Both the position numbers and the translations under genes were made by a program. A stretch of 64,000 bases of DNA from Selaginella moellendorffii (lineage: Eukaryota; Streptophyta; Lycopodiopsida; Selaginellales; Selaginellaceae): positions 1,432,457 through 1,496,456 of the forward strand of contig NW_003314293.1 of the NCBI RefSeq assembly GCF_000143415.4, written 5' to 3'. Shown here one piece after another: positions 22,600 through 32,652 of the stretch; position 1 is the stretch's first letter, and each line of letters opens with the position of its first letter. The notes beneath the pieces were generated by a model. That model did not search any database and was not told the DNA's origin. It was given only the letters and a program-made list of their open reading frames with translations.

Positions 22600-22885
22600 G
22601 CTATTGCCAGCGGGGAGGAATGCCCCACAGGCAATAGGTTTCACGGCCATACTTGTGCAGCCCCATCCCAAATACCACAACCAAGTGACTCGCCCAGAAG
22701 CGCGACTTACGTGAATCATCGACCACTGCCATGGTCATGGAATCCACTACTTTGGGTGCTGTCAAGAAAAAGATCCGTGGTCCAGTTAGTCGCGGACTTG
22801 TAAGTTGAATGTGACACAGTAGAAGCGGGTAATACTTATTGAAGACTTTCTCTTGGAGGCAGCACTCTAGGATGACTGTCATGAG
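22600..22885 (-). pseudogene. Gene fragment with a NOM1/SGD1-like MA3 stretch
   Basis: A minus-strand frame begins TVILECCLQEKVFNKYYPLL, similar to the CCLQEK..N.YY motif of the MA3 region of nucleolar MIF4G proteins (NOM1/SGD1). Only this short exon-like piece is recognisable; the following residues do not fit the family. It is fused to the lipase fragment, so it is probably a captured or translocated exon. The assignment rests on about 20 residues. Confidence 0.35.
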
Positions 22886-23159
22886 TTGTGTGTCCTGGTA
22901 GAAAAAGAAAAAGAAAAAAACAAAACAAAACCAAAGAACCTTTTTGCTTTCCCGTCAAGGCGAGCCTAGTTTCTGGAATTCGTCTTCGCTGCTCAAGACG
23001 ATTGTCGCTCAATCCGGCAGCTCTTTAAACATCTACGACCACAAAACAAACGCTTGACCACCGTAGCAAAACATTTCACATACTTACTTTCATAAATCGT
23101 GATCACTCGAGCATATCACGACAACAAAAACTATGAAGACATCCATAAGTGAAAATCAT

Positions 23160-24440
23160 TTCTTCAGAACATAAAAAACCAAGAACTTACATGAATAACT
23201 TTGCGCCATTGTTTCAACCGTTAAAACAATGATTGATTGATTGATGGGGAATCTTAGCTCTTCTCTTATATCCCAGCCATCAGCGGTATTCGTAAACAGC
23301 GTGGAGATGTACTCTTCGCCGCAAGCATAAATTGGATTTCTTGGCAGCCCAGCATCTTGCGTCGTAAGTAAGAATGAGATGCTTGATGCTCGATCGGCCG
23401 AGGAACCCGATTCCGAAAAGACAGTCCGTGTGTGGTTGTAAATAGCTCTTGTCACAACTTGCAGTTCCCTGCTCAGAGCTAGCACCAGTATCATTGCCGT
23501 GCGCTGTCCTCGCGAAGTCTCGGAGAGTAAACTAAAGACGCTTTACCAGTTTTGTGGGATACTTGCCACCGAAAAATTTATGGTAGTTCTCTGCAGTCGT
23601 CTCCGCTTGATGCTGCCCCTGCTTGAAAACTTGCCTGAGGCCTTTCTTATGAAAAGCCACAGATAAGAAACAAGAGACCTGCCCTTCCATGTCCGTCTCG
23701 TCACTTGGCATGGAGCCTTGAAATGCAAAGCTCAAGGTCTGGGCAAACTCACGCGTCTCTGGACGACTTCCAACTGTTGTCCTGTATTGACGCCAGTCCG
23801 GACCTAGGGGATGGAAAGATCACACACAAGTCTGGGACGTGATGAAAAGAAATCCGGACCTTTCGAGTTCTCCACTGGCTGAGGCCTTGACGCTTGCTCC
23901 AGAATAAATGCTCCATGCGGGTCCTTTTGATCAGCGCAGTATATGCATGATCGCAAGAAAAGCGCATATGGATCAGATGTCCGAGCAAACAAGAAGCGGA
24001 GCACCTCTCGATGCACCGGATCAGGTTCCTGGAAAGATGAGTTAAATGAAAGAAAAAGAGCAAAGCAAGAAAAGCGAAAGTGAACCTTACGAGCAACAAG
24101 TTGTAGAGACGAGTGAGCAAGTCAGCTCCCTTCAGGAAAGCCTTGAGTTTCTCCAGCATTTCATCGCCGGTGGTGGTAAACGCTGTTTTCTCTTCCTCGT
24201 CATGGCCACCTGTGGAACAAATCGGTGTGATAGTCCTCACGGCCGAAGCAAACGCCTGATTCAGGAGCCACGGACGAGCGCCGCCAGCCTTCCTCCTGTG
24301 AAAGCCGAGGAAGAAGTCTACAAACCGATCGAGCTGGTGCCTGTGCCATCCCCCTCGAGCAAAACACGAGTAGCTTGGCCAAAGCACTGGCGCTGGATGA
24401 GAGCCGCCAGAGAGTGAGCAGTGTTATCGACGGCAAAAGC
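23160..24440 (-). pseudogene. Gene fragments, possible gamma-tubulin complex component (GCP5/6-like)
   Basis: Exon-like minus-strand pieces: HSLAALIQRQCFGQA..LLEGDG, then NQAFASAV, then EMLEKLKAFLKGADLLTRLY, then after a clean intron (about 24028-24090) EPDPVHREVLRFLFARTSDP followed by DPHGAFILEQ. The pattern (K/R)FLF.R...PY...F.RSWI..A...DP..EFI is that of plant gamma-tubulin complex proteins. Further pieces at about 23540-23740 (YHKFFGGKYPTKL) and 23160-23500 are not recognised. No complete gene can be assembled and the family core is missing, so this looks like a remnant or a mosaic of fragments. Confidence 0.4.
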
Positions 24441-24479
24441 CCTGGAAATTCCGGGAGATCCTTGACGAGCTTTGCCTCC

Positions 24480-25080
24480 TAAGATCACATTTTCTTCGCA
24501 AATTAACTAGATACTAAACGATTGAAGGAGCCTACACTGGAACAAGGAGACGATGGCTGCGGAGCATGTTTGATCGCTCAACGGACGCAAAACTCGCCGC
24601 GCTTCTCCCAGCAGTGTGAGATCTTCGGTGCGGAGGAAGTAAGTACATAGGAAAAGCCACAAAACAAGAGACCAACGAACCTTCTCTTCCGGAAGAATAA
24701 AGCTCCCTCCATTCGTGGGACACAACACAGTTTCTCTTTTTCGTTTTCTTCCCACTGCAAACGAAAAATAAGTAAAAAGACCAACAAAAAGCTTACTTTC
24801 TTAACAGTACCTGAGTGAGCTCCACATGGAACCAAGAGCGCCTGTGAAACTCAGCGTGGCCAATCCAGGCTGCTTCCAATGTTTTGAAGTAAGAACTACC
24901 TTTGAGGCTCTTGGTGCTGGTGAAGGCTGGTGGAGGCTGACACTGCTACTCACAAGGAACAAGGCAAAGGATTTAAGTTACCAAAAAAAATAAAAGATCC
25001 GAAATAAAAATTCTGCTTTCCTTGGTGGTGGTCTTTATGTTTTATGCTTGCCAAAGAGCAAATAAGGATAGTGCATGAGA
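24480..25080. other. Intergenic, nothing recognised
   Basis: Short open frames at 24507-24835 (minus) overlap each other in two frames and show no family features. A 25-bp stretch near 24605-24640 resembles about 20010-20030 (GTGAGATCTTCGGTGC), probably a shared fragment. Confidence 0.4.
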
Positions 25081-25314
25081 AGAATGTATCTCAATCAATA
25101 CTTTGGAAGTGGTTGCCAAAGTGATGGTGGTGAGCCGTGTGGAGGTGGCAGCGATGGTGGTGGAGATAGTGGCAGCCGAGGTGATGAGTGGTGTGGAGGT
25201 GGTAGAGAGATGGCAGCAACTTTGGCGGCAATGGTGATGACATGCATGGTGGTAGTGCCAATTTTGATGGAGGGGATGGTGGTGGAGGTGGTGGTGGAGA
25301 TGATGGGAGCGGAA
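25081..25314 (+). repeat. GGTGGN-rich low-complexity tract
   Basis: Irregular GGTGGN/GGTGGAGG repeats form a purine/G-rich plus strand. They give a Gly-rich open frame (GGGSDGGGDSG) that turns into a Met/Val-rich frame, which is typical of a simple repeat rather than a conserved gene. It ends at the TRIM element. Confidence 0.6.
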
Positions 25315-25912
25315 TGTAAGCTCCTGAGTTTGGACTTCCCGGGAGGTCACCCAGCCCAGTATTATTCACACCCAAGGATGTTTAACTCTAACTATCCCAA
25401 GACCCTTAACCGATTGGAAAAGGTGGTGCACTCATGTTCATGCTCTATATTTAAACCCCATGGATCGTCTCTCGAGTTGTTCCCTTTGGTTGCTTACAAT
25501 CCACCATGCTTCCCTGCAAGCAGGAGCAAACTGGACCAGCCAGATGTCAATCGGAAGCTGAGAGCCGTAGTTTTCCCGAGAGCCTCGCTCTCTTGACACC
25601 CTACCCCTTGGGTCGAGCCCAGCAGGAGCAAACTGGACCAGCTAGATGTCAATCAACATATGGTGTGATTCCCTTAGCCAACCAACAGAGTCGGACCCGA
25701 GACCCCTCTGATACCAAATGTAAGCTCCTGAGTTTGGACTTCCCGGGAGGTCACCCAGCCCAGTACTATTCACACCCAAGGACGCTTAACTCCAACTATC
25801 CCAAGACCCTTAACCGATTGGAAAAGGGGGTGCACTCTTGTTGATGGGCCCTTTCCCTTTATATTTGAACCCCATGGATCATCTCTCGAGTCGTTCCCTT
25901 TGGTTGCTTACA
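25315..25912 (-). mobile_element. TRIM retroelement (LTR-bounded, non-coding), minus orientation
   Basis: Two direct repeats of 184 and 194 bp (25315-25498 and 25719-25912) begin TGTAAGC and end GCTTACA, as LTRs do. On the minus strand, two bases inside the right LTR lies TGGTATCAGAG (complement of 25706-25716), the classical primer-binding site for initiator tRNA-Met. The internal part is only about 220 bp with no gag or pol, which defines a terminal-repeat retrotransposon in miniature. Flanks CGGAA and CGGCA are a 4/5 target-site duplication. The internal region has two copies of CAGGAGCAAACTGGACCAGC (25520 and 25623). Confidence 0.85.
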
Positions 25913-27500
25913 CGGCAATGGAGAAGATATAAAAAATACAATCCAGAAAATATATTATTACTTCTTTAAATTTCTTTATTCATTGATGTTATTTTTGTAT
26001 GTTTCGAATTTTTGTTGGTAAGCAAGGGCTATGAAAAACAGTTAACCTCCCTACACAACAAGAGTTTCCACCCAATGCTCTCCCACATGTCTAGATTTCA
26101 CTATACATAATTATATAGTGTGAATGCTAATTTAGCCACTCCTATACTCATGATGTAACACAACTAAACCACCTAAAAAGAATTATAAAATGAAAAATCC
26201 ATTCTAAAACAACCTTTTGCAAAGCAATCTCCACTTTAGCATTCAATGCAACTCCAACAACTTGCATTGAAAAAAATTCTAGACAGTTGAAGTTGTCATT
26301 GCAAAATACTTTTGGAGGAAGTCCCTTTAAATCCCATCTTAAAAAAATTTCATAAATCCCCTTTAGATCTAAAAGGACCAATTTATAATTTATGGTGGCA
26401 TGTGGTGCAGTATGGTGGCATGGAAAGGGTTTAGCAAGGCATTTACCAAGATCCATGTGACTAAAGATAATAGTGCTTGTGGTAAGCAAATATATTTCTT
26501 TTCAATTAGTAATTTTCTTGTGGCTTTCTTGATTATGAGGCAAATAATGGTTTAAGGCTCAATGTATTACATTTGAGCTATACCCCTGACTGAACATTAG
26601 GAAGGAGAACAAGAAAATACGTTTTGTCTTCTCAAATGAAGCGATTATGGATAAAATGTGATCCTTGATCAAGTCAATGTACAAGCCAATGCTGTTGGGA
26701 AGTGAAGATTTCTCATCTCAATGGGACAAAATAATGAGAAAGCTGAACAATTTGAAAAAGTACATGTTTTTTTGTTGTTTTTTTTTTGTTTTTGATGTTG
26801 TTTTTTAGGCATGAATTCTTTTGTTAATTTTCAATGCTTAATTTATTGCATTGAATAGATTAAGCATTAAAATTGTAAAACTCGTGGATAAAAAGCTCAA
26901 CTATCTCCCTTAATAATTGATTAATTTTCATATAATAAATCTATATTTTGTTAGTGCTCACATGTTTTTAGATTAAAAAATACCACTAAAAAATAAAAAA
27001 TTATGTTAATGTAAAACCCATTCAAATGCCTAAAGAGTAACGAAAACAATCCCTCTCAAGAGATTGTGTGATACATATCTCAATTTACTAAAATTTGATA
27101 TTACCGAACAAAAAAGATTGTTTTCATTGCTCTTTAAACTTTTGGATAATCTAGGATCACACAATCACTTTACTTGAAGAGGCAAAATATATTTTCTCGT
27201 TCTCTGATTATGAGGTGAGTAATGGGTTTAGGACTTGATGTATTTATTACATTTGAGCTATACCCAAACAAATATTAGAAAGGATAACAAAAAAAGCTAA
27301 TATCAATTAAGACTTGGAAAATCCATCTAAAACAATAAAGCACAGCATTTCTAAGGGGAAAGGGAAGGAATCTAAAACAATAAAGCACAGCGTTTCTAAG
27401 GAAGGAAGGGAATGTACCTAAGAATTCCACTGCTACTGCCACCGTTAGAGTTGGGCTACTAAAGTTCTTGGGCCATTGTTGTCAAGAATTATTAATAAAA
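25913..27500. mobile_element. AT-rich segment with a longer relative of the fold-back element
   Basis: Around 26060-26215 the sequence matches the arm of the 10387-11221 element (TTCCACCCAATGCTCT, ACAACTAAACCACCTAAAAA). At 27420-27490 the middle of that element is found in inverse orientation (AAGAATTCCACTGCTACTGC). Between them is AT-rich DNA with two diverged direct repeats (about 26520-26640 and 27190-27300, sharing CATTTGAGCTATACCC). A minus frame at 26148-26489 (113 codons) is open but unrecognised. Probably an older or fuller form of the same non-autonomous element. Confidence 0.45.
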
Positions 27501-27761
27501 GAAAGAAGGAAAAAGGGGACTGCGCTTGCTAGGGCTTCTTGATCAAGCACTCATGTTGGCCAAATCACCAATGGAAACAAAGAGGAGATCTAGTGCTAGA
27601 GTGCATACCTCTTGAGGGAAGCGCTACTCCTCAAAAACCCTAGCGCCCGAAGAGGCAGTTCCCGGGTAGGGTGAGCACGTTCCCGCCCAGAACAGGCGAG
27701 CCAGGTGTTAGCCCAGCAGCGCATTCTGGAGGGAATGAACGAGGCCGTGCCCGGGAATGGC

Positions 27762-27982
27762 CTTAACGGGCTGTGGCGAGACCGTTAATGGACACGTGTA
27801 ATAACATTATTGGAGAATGAGAGGGTTCTCCAGAACCTCGCAGCTGGCAGCTGGGTTCTGGAGAACCTGGCAGTTGTCAGCCACGTTCTCCAGAATGTGG
27901 CTGACAACAATAAAATTCTCATAAAGAACCTGACTCGATCTAACGGCTGCTCAAGTTAACAGGCGAGCCACAGCCCGTTAAG
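27762..27982. repeat. Inverted-repeat segment containing two perfect hairpins
   Basis: A 16-bp inverted repeat (CTTAACGGGCTGTGGC at 27762-27777 and its complement at 27967-27982) encloses two stem-loops. One has a 14-bp stem (GGTTCTCCAGAACC at 27824-27837 with 27854-27867). The other has a 12-bp stem (GTTGTCAGCCAC at 27873-27884 with 27897-27908). It looks like a small structured mobile element. I see no coding in it. Confidence 0.6.
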
Positions 27983-28088
27983 AACTTAGAAATGCCGTCC
28001 CCAGTTCGAACCCCACTGGGATTCGAATCACAGAACCCTGCATTTCCCAGGTTACAATTTGCCTTAGCTGCGCATGCCATGAATTTCG

Positions 28089-28165
28089 CGTTTGGGGGGA
28101 TAAGCTACGAAGCTATGGTGTAGTCCGCGGCTATGGTTTTATGGTACATATTTTTACTGTGCTCG
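28089..28165 (+). pseudogene. Orphan lipase 3'-end fragment
   Basis: Closely matches 15610-15686: the last lipase codons (GGGGGGATAAGCTA), the stop region GGTGTAGTCCGCGG and the start of the 3' untranslated region (ATGGTACATATTTT). Nothing of the rest of the gene is present nearby. It is a third trace of the lipase locus. Confidence 0.75.
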
Positions 28166-28739
28166 ATTCGAACTGCGAGATCCGAGCTTTGCGAAGATAA
28201 GAAAAAAAATATCTACATTTCTTTTTGAGGCAGCCACCGACTGGTTTTCAAAGAGATGGTTCTTGAGGATTCAGAAAGAACGCAGCGATTTTTCCAATCA
28301 TCGGTTTCAGAGAGAATTTTTGAGCTATTCCATCACCATCAAACAAGAACCACCAGTCTCTGTTATCTCTGTTGTCAGGTCATTGCAATTATATAAAATT
28401 CCATCAGAGAGATCAGAGGGAATCCGATTTTAGAGTGTCATCGCCCAACAGAGAATAAACCACACAAGCAAAAAGAAATTTTTCCTGCTCTTGGCTCATC
28501 GGCAGTTCTTGGGTTCGACGCCTAGACTCGTTCCTCACTGCAAATCTCAGTAGAGGGAGCACACATCTCATCATAGCCAAGACGAAAGGAAGAAAAACAC
28601 CCAGCAAACAAAGGGAGAGGGAGAAGAAATTTTTGCTTCAGCCATCCAAGGAAGGTTGAGCCGCATCAATCCTCAAGCCCGGCAAGGCGAGAACTCTCGG
28701 GCGGCCACTGCGAATGTTTTGAGAACGGAGCCTTAGAAT

Positions 28740-28965
28740 GATCATCACGAGCAAGACGCAAACACTAAAACCCTAGACTCATTGAAGAAACCCTAGCCCC
28801 ACAGCCTGAATATATCCATCCTCTACAGCAACCACAGCCGTCCGATCAATTCCGATCTTGCGGCTGTGGCCAGGCGGCAAATTTAGGGCGGATATTTATC
28901 TTTTTTCTTAAACCCAGCGTCCACGTCAGCTACACCGATTAGGGTTCTTGGCATTTCTTCTGGAA
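28740..28965 (+). promoter_or_regulatory. Telo-box-rich upstream region of the J-protein gene
   Basis: Contains AAACCCTAG twice (about 28768 and 28788) and TTAGGG near 28940. These telo-box motifs are common in promoters and 5' leaders of plant housekeeping and translation-related genes. The ATG of the J-protein is at 28966. No TATA box is evident. The arm A copy lacks this whole region. Confidence 0.4.
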
Positions 28966-31208
28966 ATGGAGGGGGACCAGCCTGATCGCGAGCTCTACGC
29001 GCTCTTGCATCTCGATCCCGATGCCTCCGACGAGGACATCAAGCGCGCGTATCGGCAGTGGGCGCAGGTGTATCATCCGGACAAGCATCGTACACTCCAG
29101 GTACTACATTCTTCGTTTTCCTCCACCGATTCTCGCTGGAAATATTCTGCCAGATGCAAGACATTGCGACTCAGAACTTCCAGCGCATTCGCGAGGCGTA
29201 TGAGATCCTCAGCGACGAGAAGAAGCGGCAGGTTTACGACATCTATGGCATGGAGGGGCTGAAATCCGGGCTGGAGCTTGGTCCCAAGCTCAAGACGAGG
29301 GAGGAGGTAAGAAACGAGTACGAGAAGCTCCAGGCACGGAAGGTGGAGCAGAAGCTCGCGTCTCACGTTCTACACTCGGGATCGATGGTCGTCTATCTCT
29401 CGCTCGTCGAGGCCATGCGATCGTCTCTTCTCAAAGGGGCTGCGCTTACTGCGTAAGCTTGGTGTTTCACTCTCTTCGACCTTTGTTTCTTCTTCTTTCT
29501 TTCGAGTGTTCTGACTTGAAGCAGCTACGCAGGATGGGAATGACCACGCAAATTCAAGCGCAGATCTCTAAGAAAGACACAGTTCTTGCGGGTGGCAACA
29601 TGTTTCTTCGAAGAAACATGGGAGGAGGCTCCATGACTGGAGTGCTTCGCCACCAATATTGCCCGGCTACGTCTCTGGAGTTCATGGCGACTTTGGGACT
29701 TCGGTCGGTTCTGAACTGGCAGATCACCAGGTATTTTCTGTTGCTTGTGGTTTTCTGATGTTTAAACTTGGAAAGATCAGGCAAATATCGTCTCATTCAT
29801 CGGGCACGCTTAGCCTCTCTTACTCGCTGCGGAGTGGACACGTAACTCTGGGTGAATCATGGACGAGGCAGATCGCTGAAAACACGACCGCAACTGTAAG
29901 GAGTTTGTGGTTTTCTGTTTTTCATTATACTGAGATTTGAATGCTCAGCTTTTGCTCTTTCTTGGTCCTGATCCGAATCAAGCGGGTTTAGTTCTGGGCT
30001 GGCAACACAAAGGAACCAAAAACTCGATAAGCTCTGAGATCAAAGCCGGTCCAGCAGCTGCAGGAATCAGTGGCCAAGTCACCAGGCAACTGTCTGGCAA
30101 GTCCAAGGGGAAAGTTAGCGCTCGACTTGGGAGGTATGCTCATCTGTGAAAGTCATTTGGTAACTAGAATATCTATGCAGTACTGGTGTTGAGCTCGAGA
30201 TTGGTGGTGAGAGAAGTATCTCTGACCATAGCTCGGCTGGAATGTTCTGCGTGATAGGCCTTCAGGTACTTGTTATCTGTTTTTTTGTTATATAGGCCTT
30301 CTAATAATCTGCGCTTGTGCTGCAGGGAGTGTCTTGGAAATTCAGGTTCACTCGAGGTGGCCAGAAGTTCGTCGTGCCGGTTAGCAGTTTCACGAGTACT
30401 TTCTTTCTTGTGTTATATGGTTCCTCGTCCTGTGCAGCTTTTACTTGCAGCGCGTTTTGATCCGGTAGTGGCACTTGGTGCACTTCTCTTACCATCGACT
30501 CTATATGTTGTTCTCAAGGTACATTTATGAAGACCTCGAACCTCTGGTAATCTATTTGTCTTTCGTGCTCGCAGAAGTACCTCTTTAAGCCGTATTTCTT
30601 AAAGAGAGCAGAAGCGAAGAAGCTGGAACAGCGAAAGTCGACAGTAACACAGGTCTGTAGAAGGCTGTTAATTTCAGTGTCCCTGACCAGGATTAACAGG
30701 TTCAAGAGTCTCGGGCAAACGCCGAAAAGGCTCAAGATCTCTTGAAAAACGTTGCTCATCGTAAAGTTGCGAAAGCGGAGGAGACAGGAGGCTTGATCAT
30801 TGCCAAAGCCATTTACGGCGATCTCAAGGCCCGGGATGGAAACGTGTCTGGAGAAGACACCCCTCCAACGATTGACGTGACCATACCTCTGCAGTTCCTT
30901 GTCGACGACTCTGGTCAGCTCAAGGTAAAGTTTCTCTACATGGAGGAACTTGTGTCGTTTTGATCTATGTTTCATGTAGCTCCACGCCGGCGTAAAGAAG
31001 GCCGGATTGATGGGCTTTTGTGATCCATGCCCGGGCCAGCCAAAGCAGCTGGTTGTCTCGTACACCCTCCAAGGCTCACAGTTCAAGGTAAGGTTTTCCA
31101 AGCCGCTCTCGTTAGAATGTCACTGTTTGTGGTTTTGTCCAGGCTCTGGTCGATGACTATGAGGAACTCACGATCCCACAAGAAGCTCACAAGCTTTCCT
31201 CAAAGTAA
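28966..31208 (+). CDS. DNAJC11/OWL1-like J-domain protein
   Basis: Exon 1 (28966-29100) opens at [17 protein letters not shown], and holds the J domain start with the HPD motif (YHPDKH). After a 53-nt intron, exon 2 (from 29154) completes the J domain ([20 protein letters not shown]). It continues into the DUF3395-type region ([59 protein letters not shown]), and the last exon ends [16 protein letters not shown] at a TAA at 31206. About nine exons separated by short introns can be inferred. The family stimulates Hsp70 ATPase; animal DNAJC11 acts at the mitochondrial outer membrane/MICOS, and the Arabidopsis relative OWL1 affects very-low-fluence light responses. It is convergent with the plastid gene at 31344 and is the only complete copy here. 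Confidence 0.85.
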
Positions 31209-31343
31209 ATTTTGCGAGCAAGCTCCATCCAACTTGGAATGCTGTAAAACCATGGCACTGTAGCAACGAATAACAAAGGTGGAGCCACCACCAGGTATGG
31301 ATTCTCACATTCTCAAAGCACTAAAGAGAAGCTCTCTTACATT

Positions 31344-32396
31344 CTAAGAGATTTTATTCGCGTTCCAAGTGCAATACAGCCATGGCAACTGCGAGAGAAA
31401 GGTGGCGAGATAGAAGGTCCAGATGGCCATCAACACTCTCACGCTGCCCACCAGCACTGGCCCAGCTCCAAACGCACCAAGCAGCTCCATCGCCCGCCCC
31501 AGCTGCCGAAACCGATACATGGTATACACCGCCGCCACCAGTGGATAAGTTGGCAGCCTCTCCTTGCAAAGCAGCCGCTCGTACGCCGCCTGGACGAGGA
31601 TGAGCGCCAAGTAGGGGCCAAACGCCGCGAGAGCCACGCCCGGCTTTCCCGAAAAGATGGACATCACCAGAGCAAACGCTGCCACTCCAATACCCGCGTA
31701 CGTGGTGTAGTCCCAGACTTGAGGCAGGCCTTTGGGATAGCCGAGGATCTCCCAGGGGGCGATCCACGGCGGGAGCTCACCCGGGACGCTCTGCTGGTGG
31801 CCGCATTTGTCCGCGAAGACGAAGAAGGCGTCGGCGGCGAGCACGTAGATCAAGTCGAGGGCGAAGACGGCGCCAAGCCCGATCCAGAAGTTGGCCTGGA
31901 GGAGATCGACCAGGGAGAGTGAGAGCGTCGGGAGCACCACTGCCGAGGTTGCCAGCACTGGACCGAGTAGCCACAGGAAACCGGCCTGATTGTCCACGAA
32001 AGCCAGAGCTCTCTCTCGGATCGACTGTGGATCTTTCGGCGGCCGAGTGGCTCTGGTCTTTGATGAGCTTGAAGGATCGCCGCCAGCGTGCGCAGCCGAG
32101 CAAAAGATACCACCGAGCTTTTCTTCCTTGCGTTTTGGTGGCCGAGACGAAATCCAAGAGTGGAGTGGACGGATTGCCGGGAAGCGATGGCAGGAAATCT
32201 TTGTCAAGCGGAAGAGCTGACTGGAAATTGCGGTGCCAGTAGCAGCATTCGTCCCAAGAGAAAAGGCTGCTCCACCATGCAAGGAAAAGAGAGATCGAGT
32301 GGGTCTATGGTCTAGCTGCTGGAATGACATCCTAAAGAGCTTACCTGAAGAAGAACAGACCGGGAGCCCTGCCGCCATTGCCCTCGCAGCTACCAT
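31344..32396 (-). CDS. Multi-span membrane protein with plastid-like N-terminus, unknown function
   Basis: A single exon of 350 codons from the ATG at the complement of 32394-32396 (MVAARAMAAGLPVCSSSG). The first 110 residues are Ser/Arg/Ala-rich and poor in acidic residues, as in chloroplast transit peptides. A conserved-looking segment follows (PPKDPQSIRERALAFVDNQA). About five hydrophobic stretches come next (FLWLLGPVLATSAVVLPTLS, NFWIGLGAVFALDLIYVLAA, GVAAFALVMSIFS, VALAAFGPYLALILVQAAY, LMAIWTFYLATFLSQLPWLY). Upstream in-frame codons lack an ATG, so this start is preferred. No enzymatic motif is recognised. A chloroplast envelope or thylakoid protein is the best guess. The arm A copy is broken. 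Confidence 0.7.
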   Translation of the reverse strand: MVAARAMAAGLPVCSSSGKLFRMSFQQLDHRPTRSLFSLHGGAAFSLGTNAATGTAISSQLFRLTKISCHRFPAIRPLHSWISSRPPKRKEEKLGGIFCSAAHAGGDPSSSSKTRATRPPKDPQSIRERALAFVDNQAGFLWLLGPVLATSAVVLPTLSLSLVDLLQANFWIGLGAVFALDLIYVLAADAFFVFADKCGHQQSVPGELPPWIAPWEILGYPKGLPQVWDYTTYAGIGVAAFALVMSIFSGKPGVALAAFGPYLALILVQAAYERLLCKERLPTYPLVAAVYTMYRFRQLGRAMELLGAFGAGPVLVGSVRVLMAIWTFYLATFLSQLPWLYCTWNANKIS

Positions 32397-32652
32397 TTCC
32401 TCTCCTCCATTAGATACTCTGTCCCGAGGATATTCTCTACTACGTGGCGAACGCGCAAGCTCGAGTACGGCAAGAAGTGTACGGTAGACCACAACAGATC
32501 TCCTGGCAAATAGAAAGAGTTATCCGATAACCAAGAACACTAAATGTCATGAAACTTACAAGAGCGATGGTTATTTCCAGTGATCGTCTCGTTGATGAAT
32601 CGATGGAAAAAGAGCTGCAAAAAGATCGAGGCTTGCGAGCAGGAGAAAGAAT

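Noticed and set aside
25075-25596. 173-codon Gly-rich to Met/Val-rich frame
   Set aside because: Crosses from a GGTGGN simple repeat into the TRIM LTR, so it is not a gene.
28960-28970. Alternative upstream start (TTG at 28948) for the J-protein
   Set aside because: Not an ATG. The ATG at 28966 begins a normal J-protein N-terminus.
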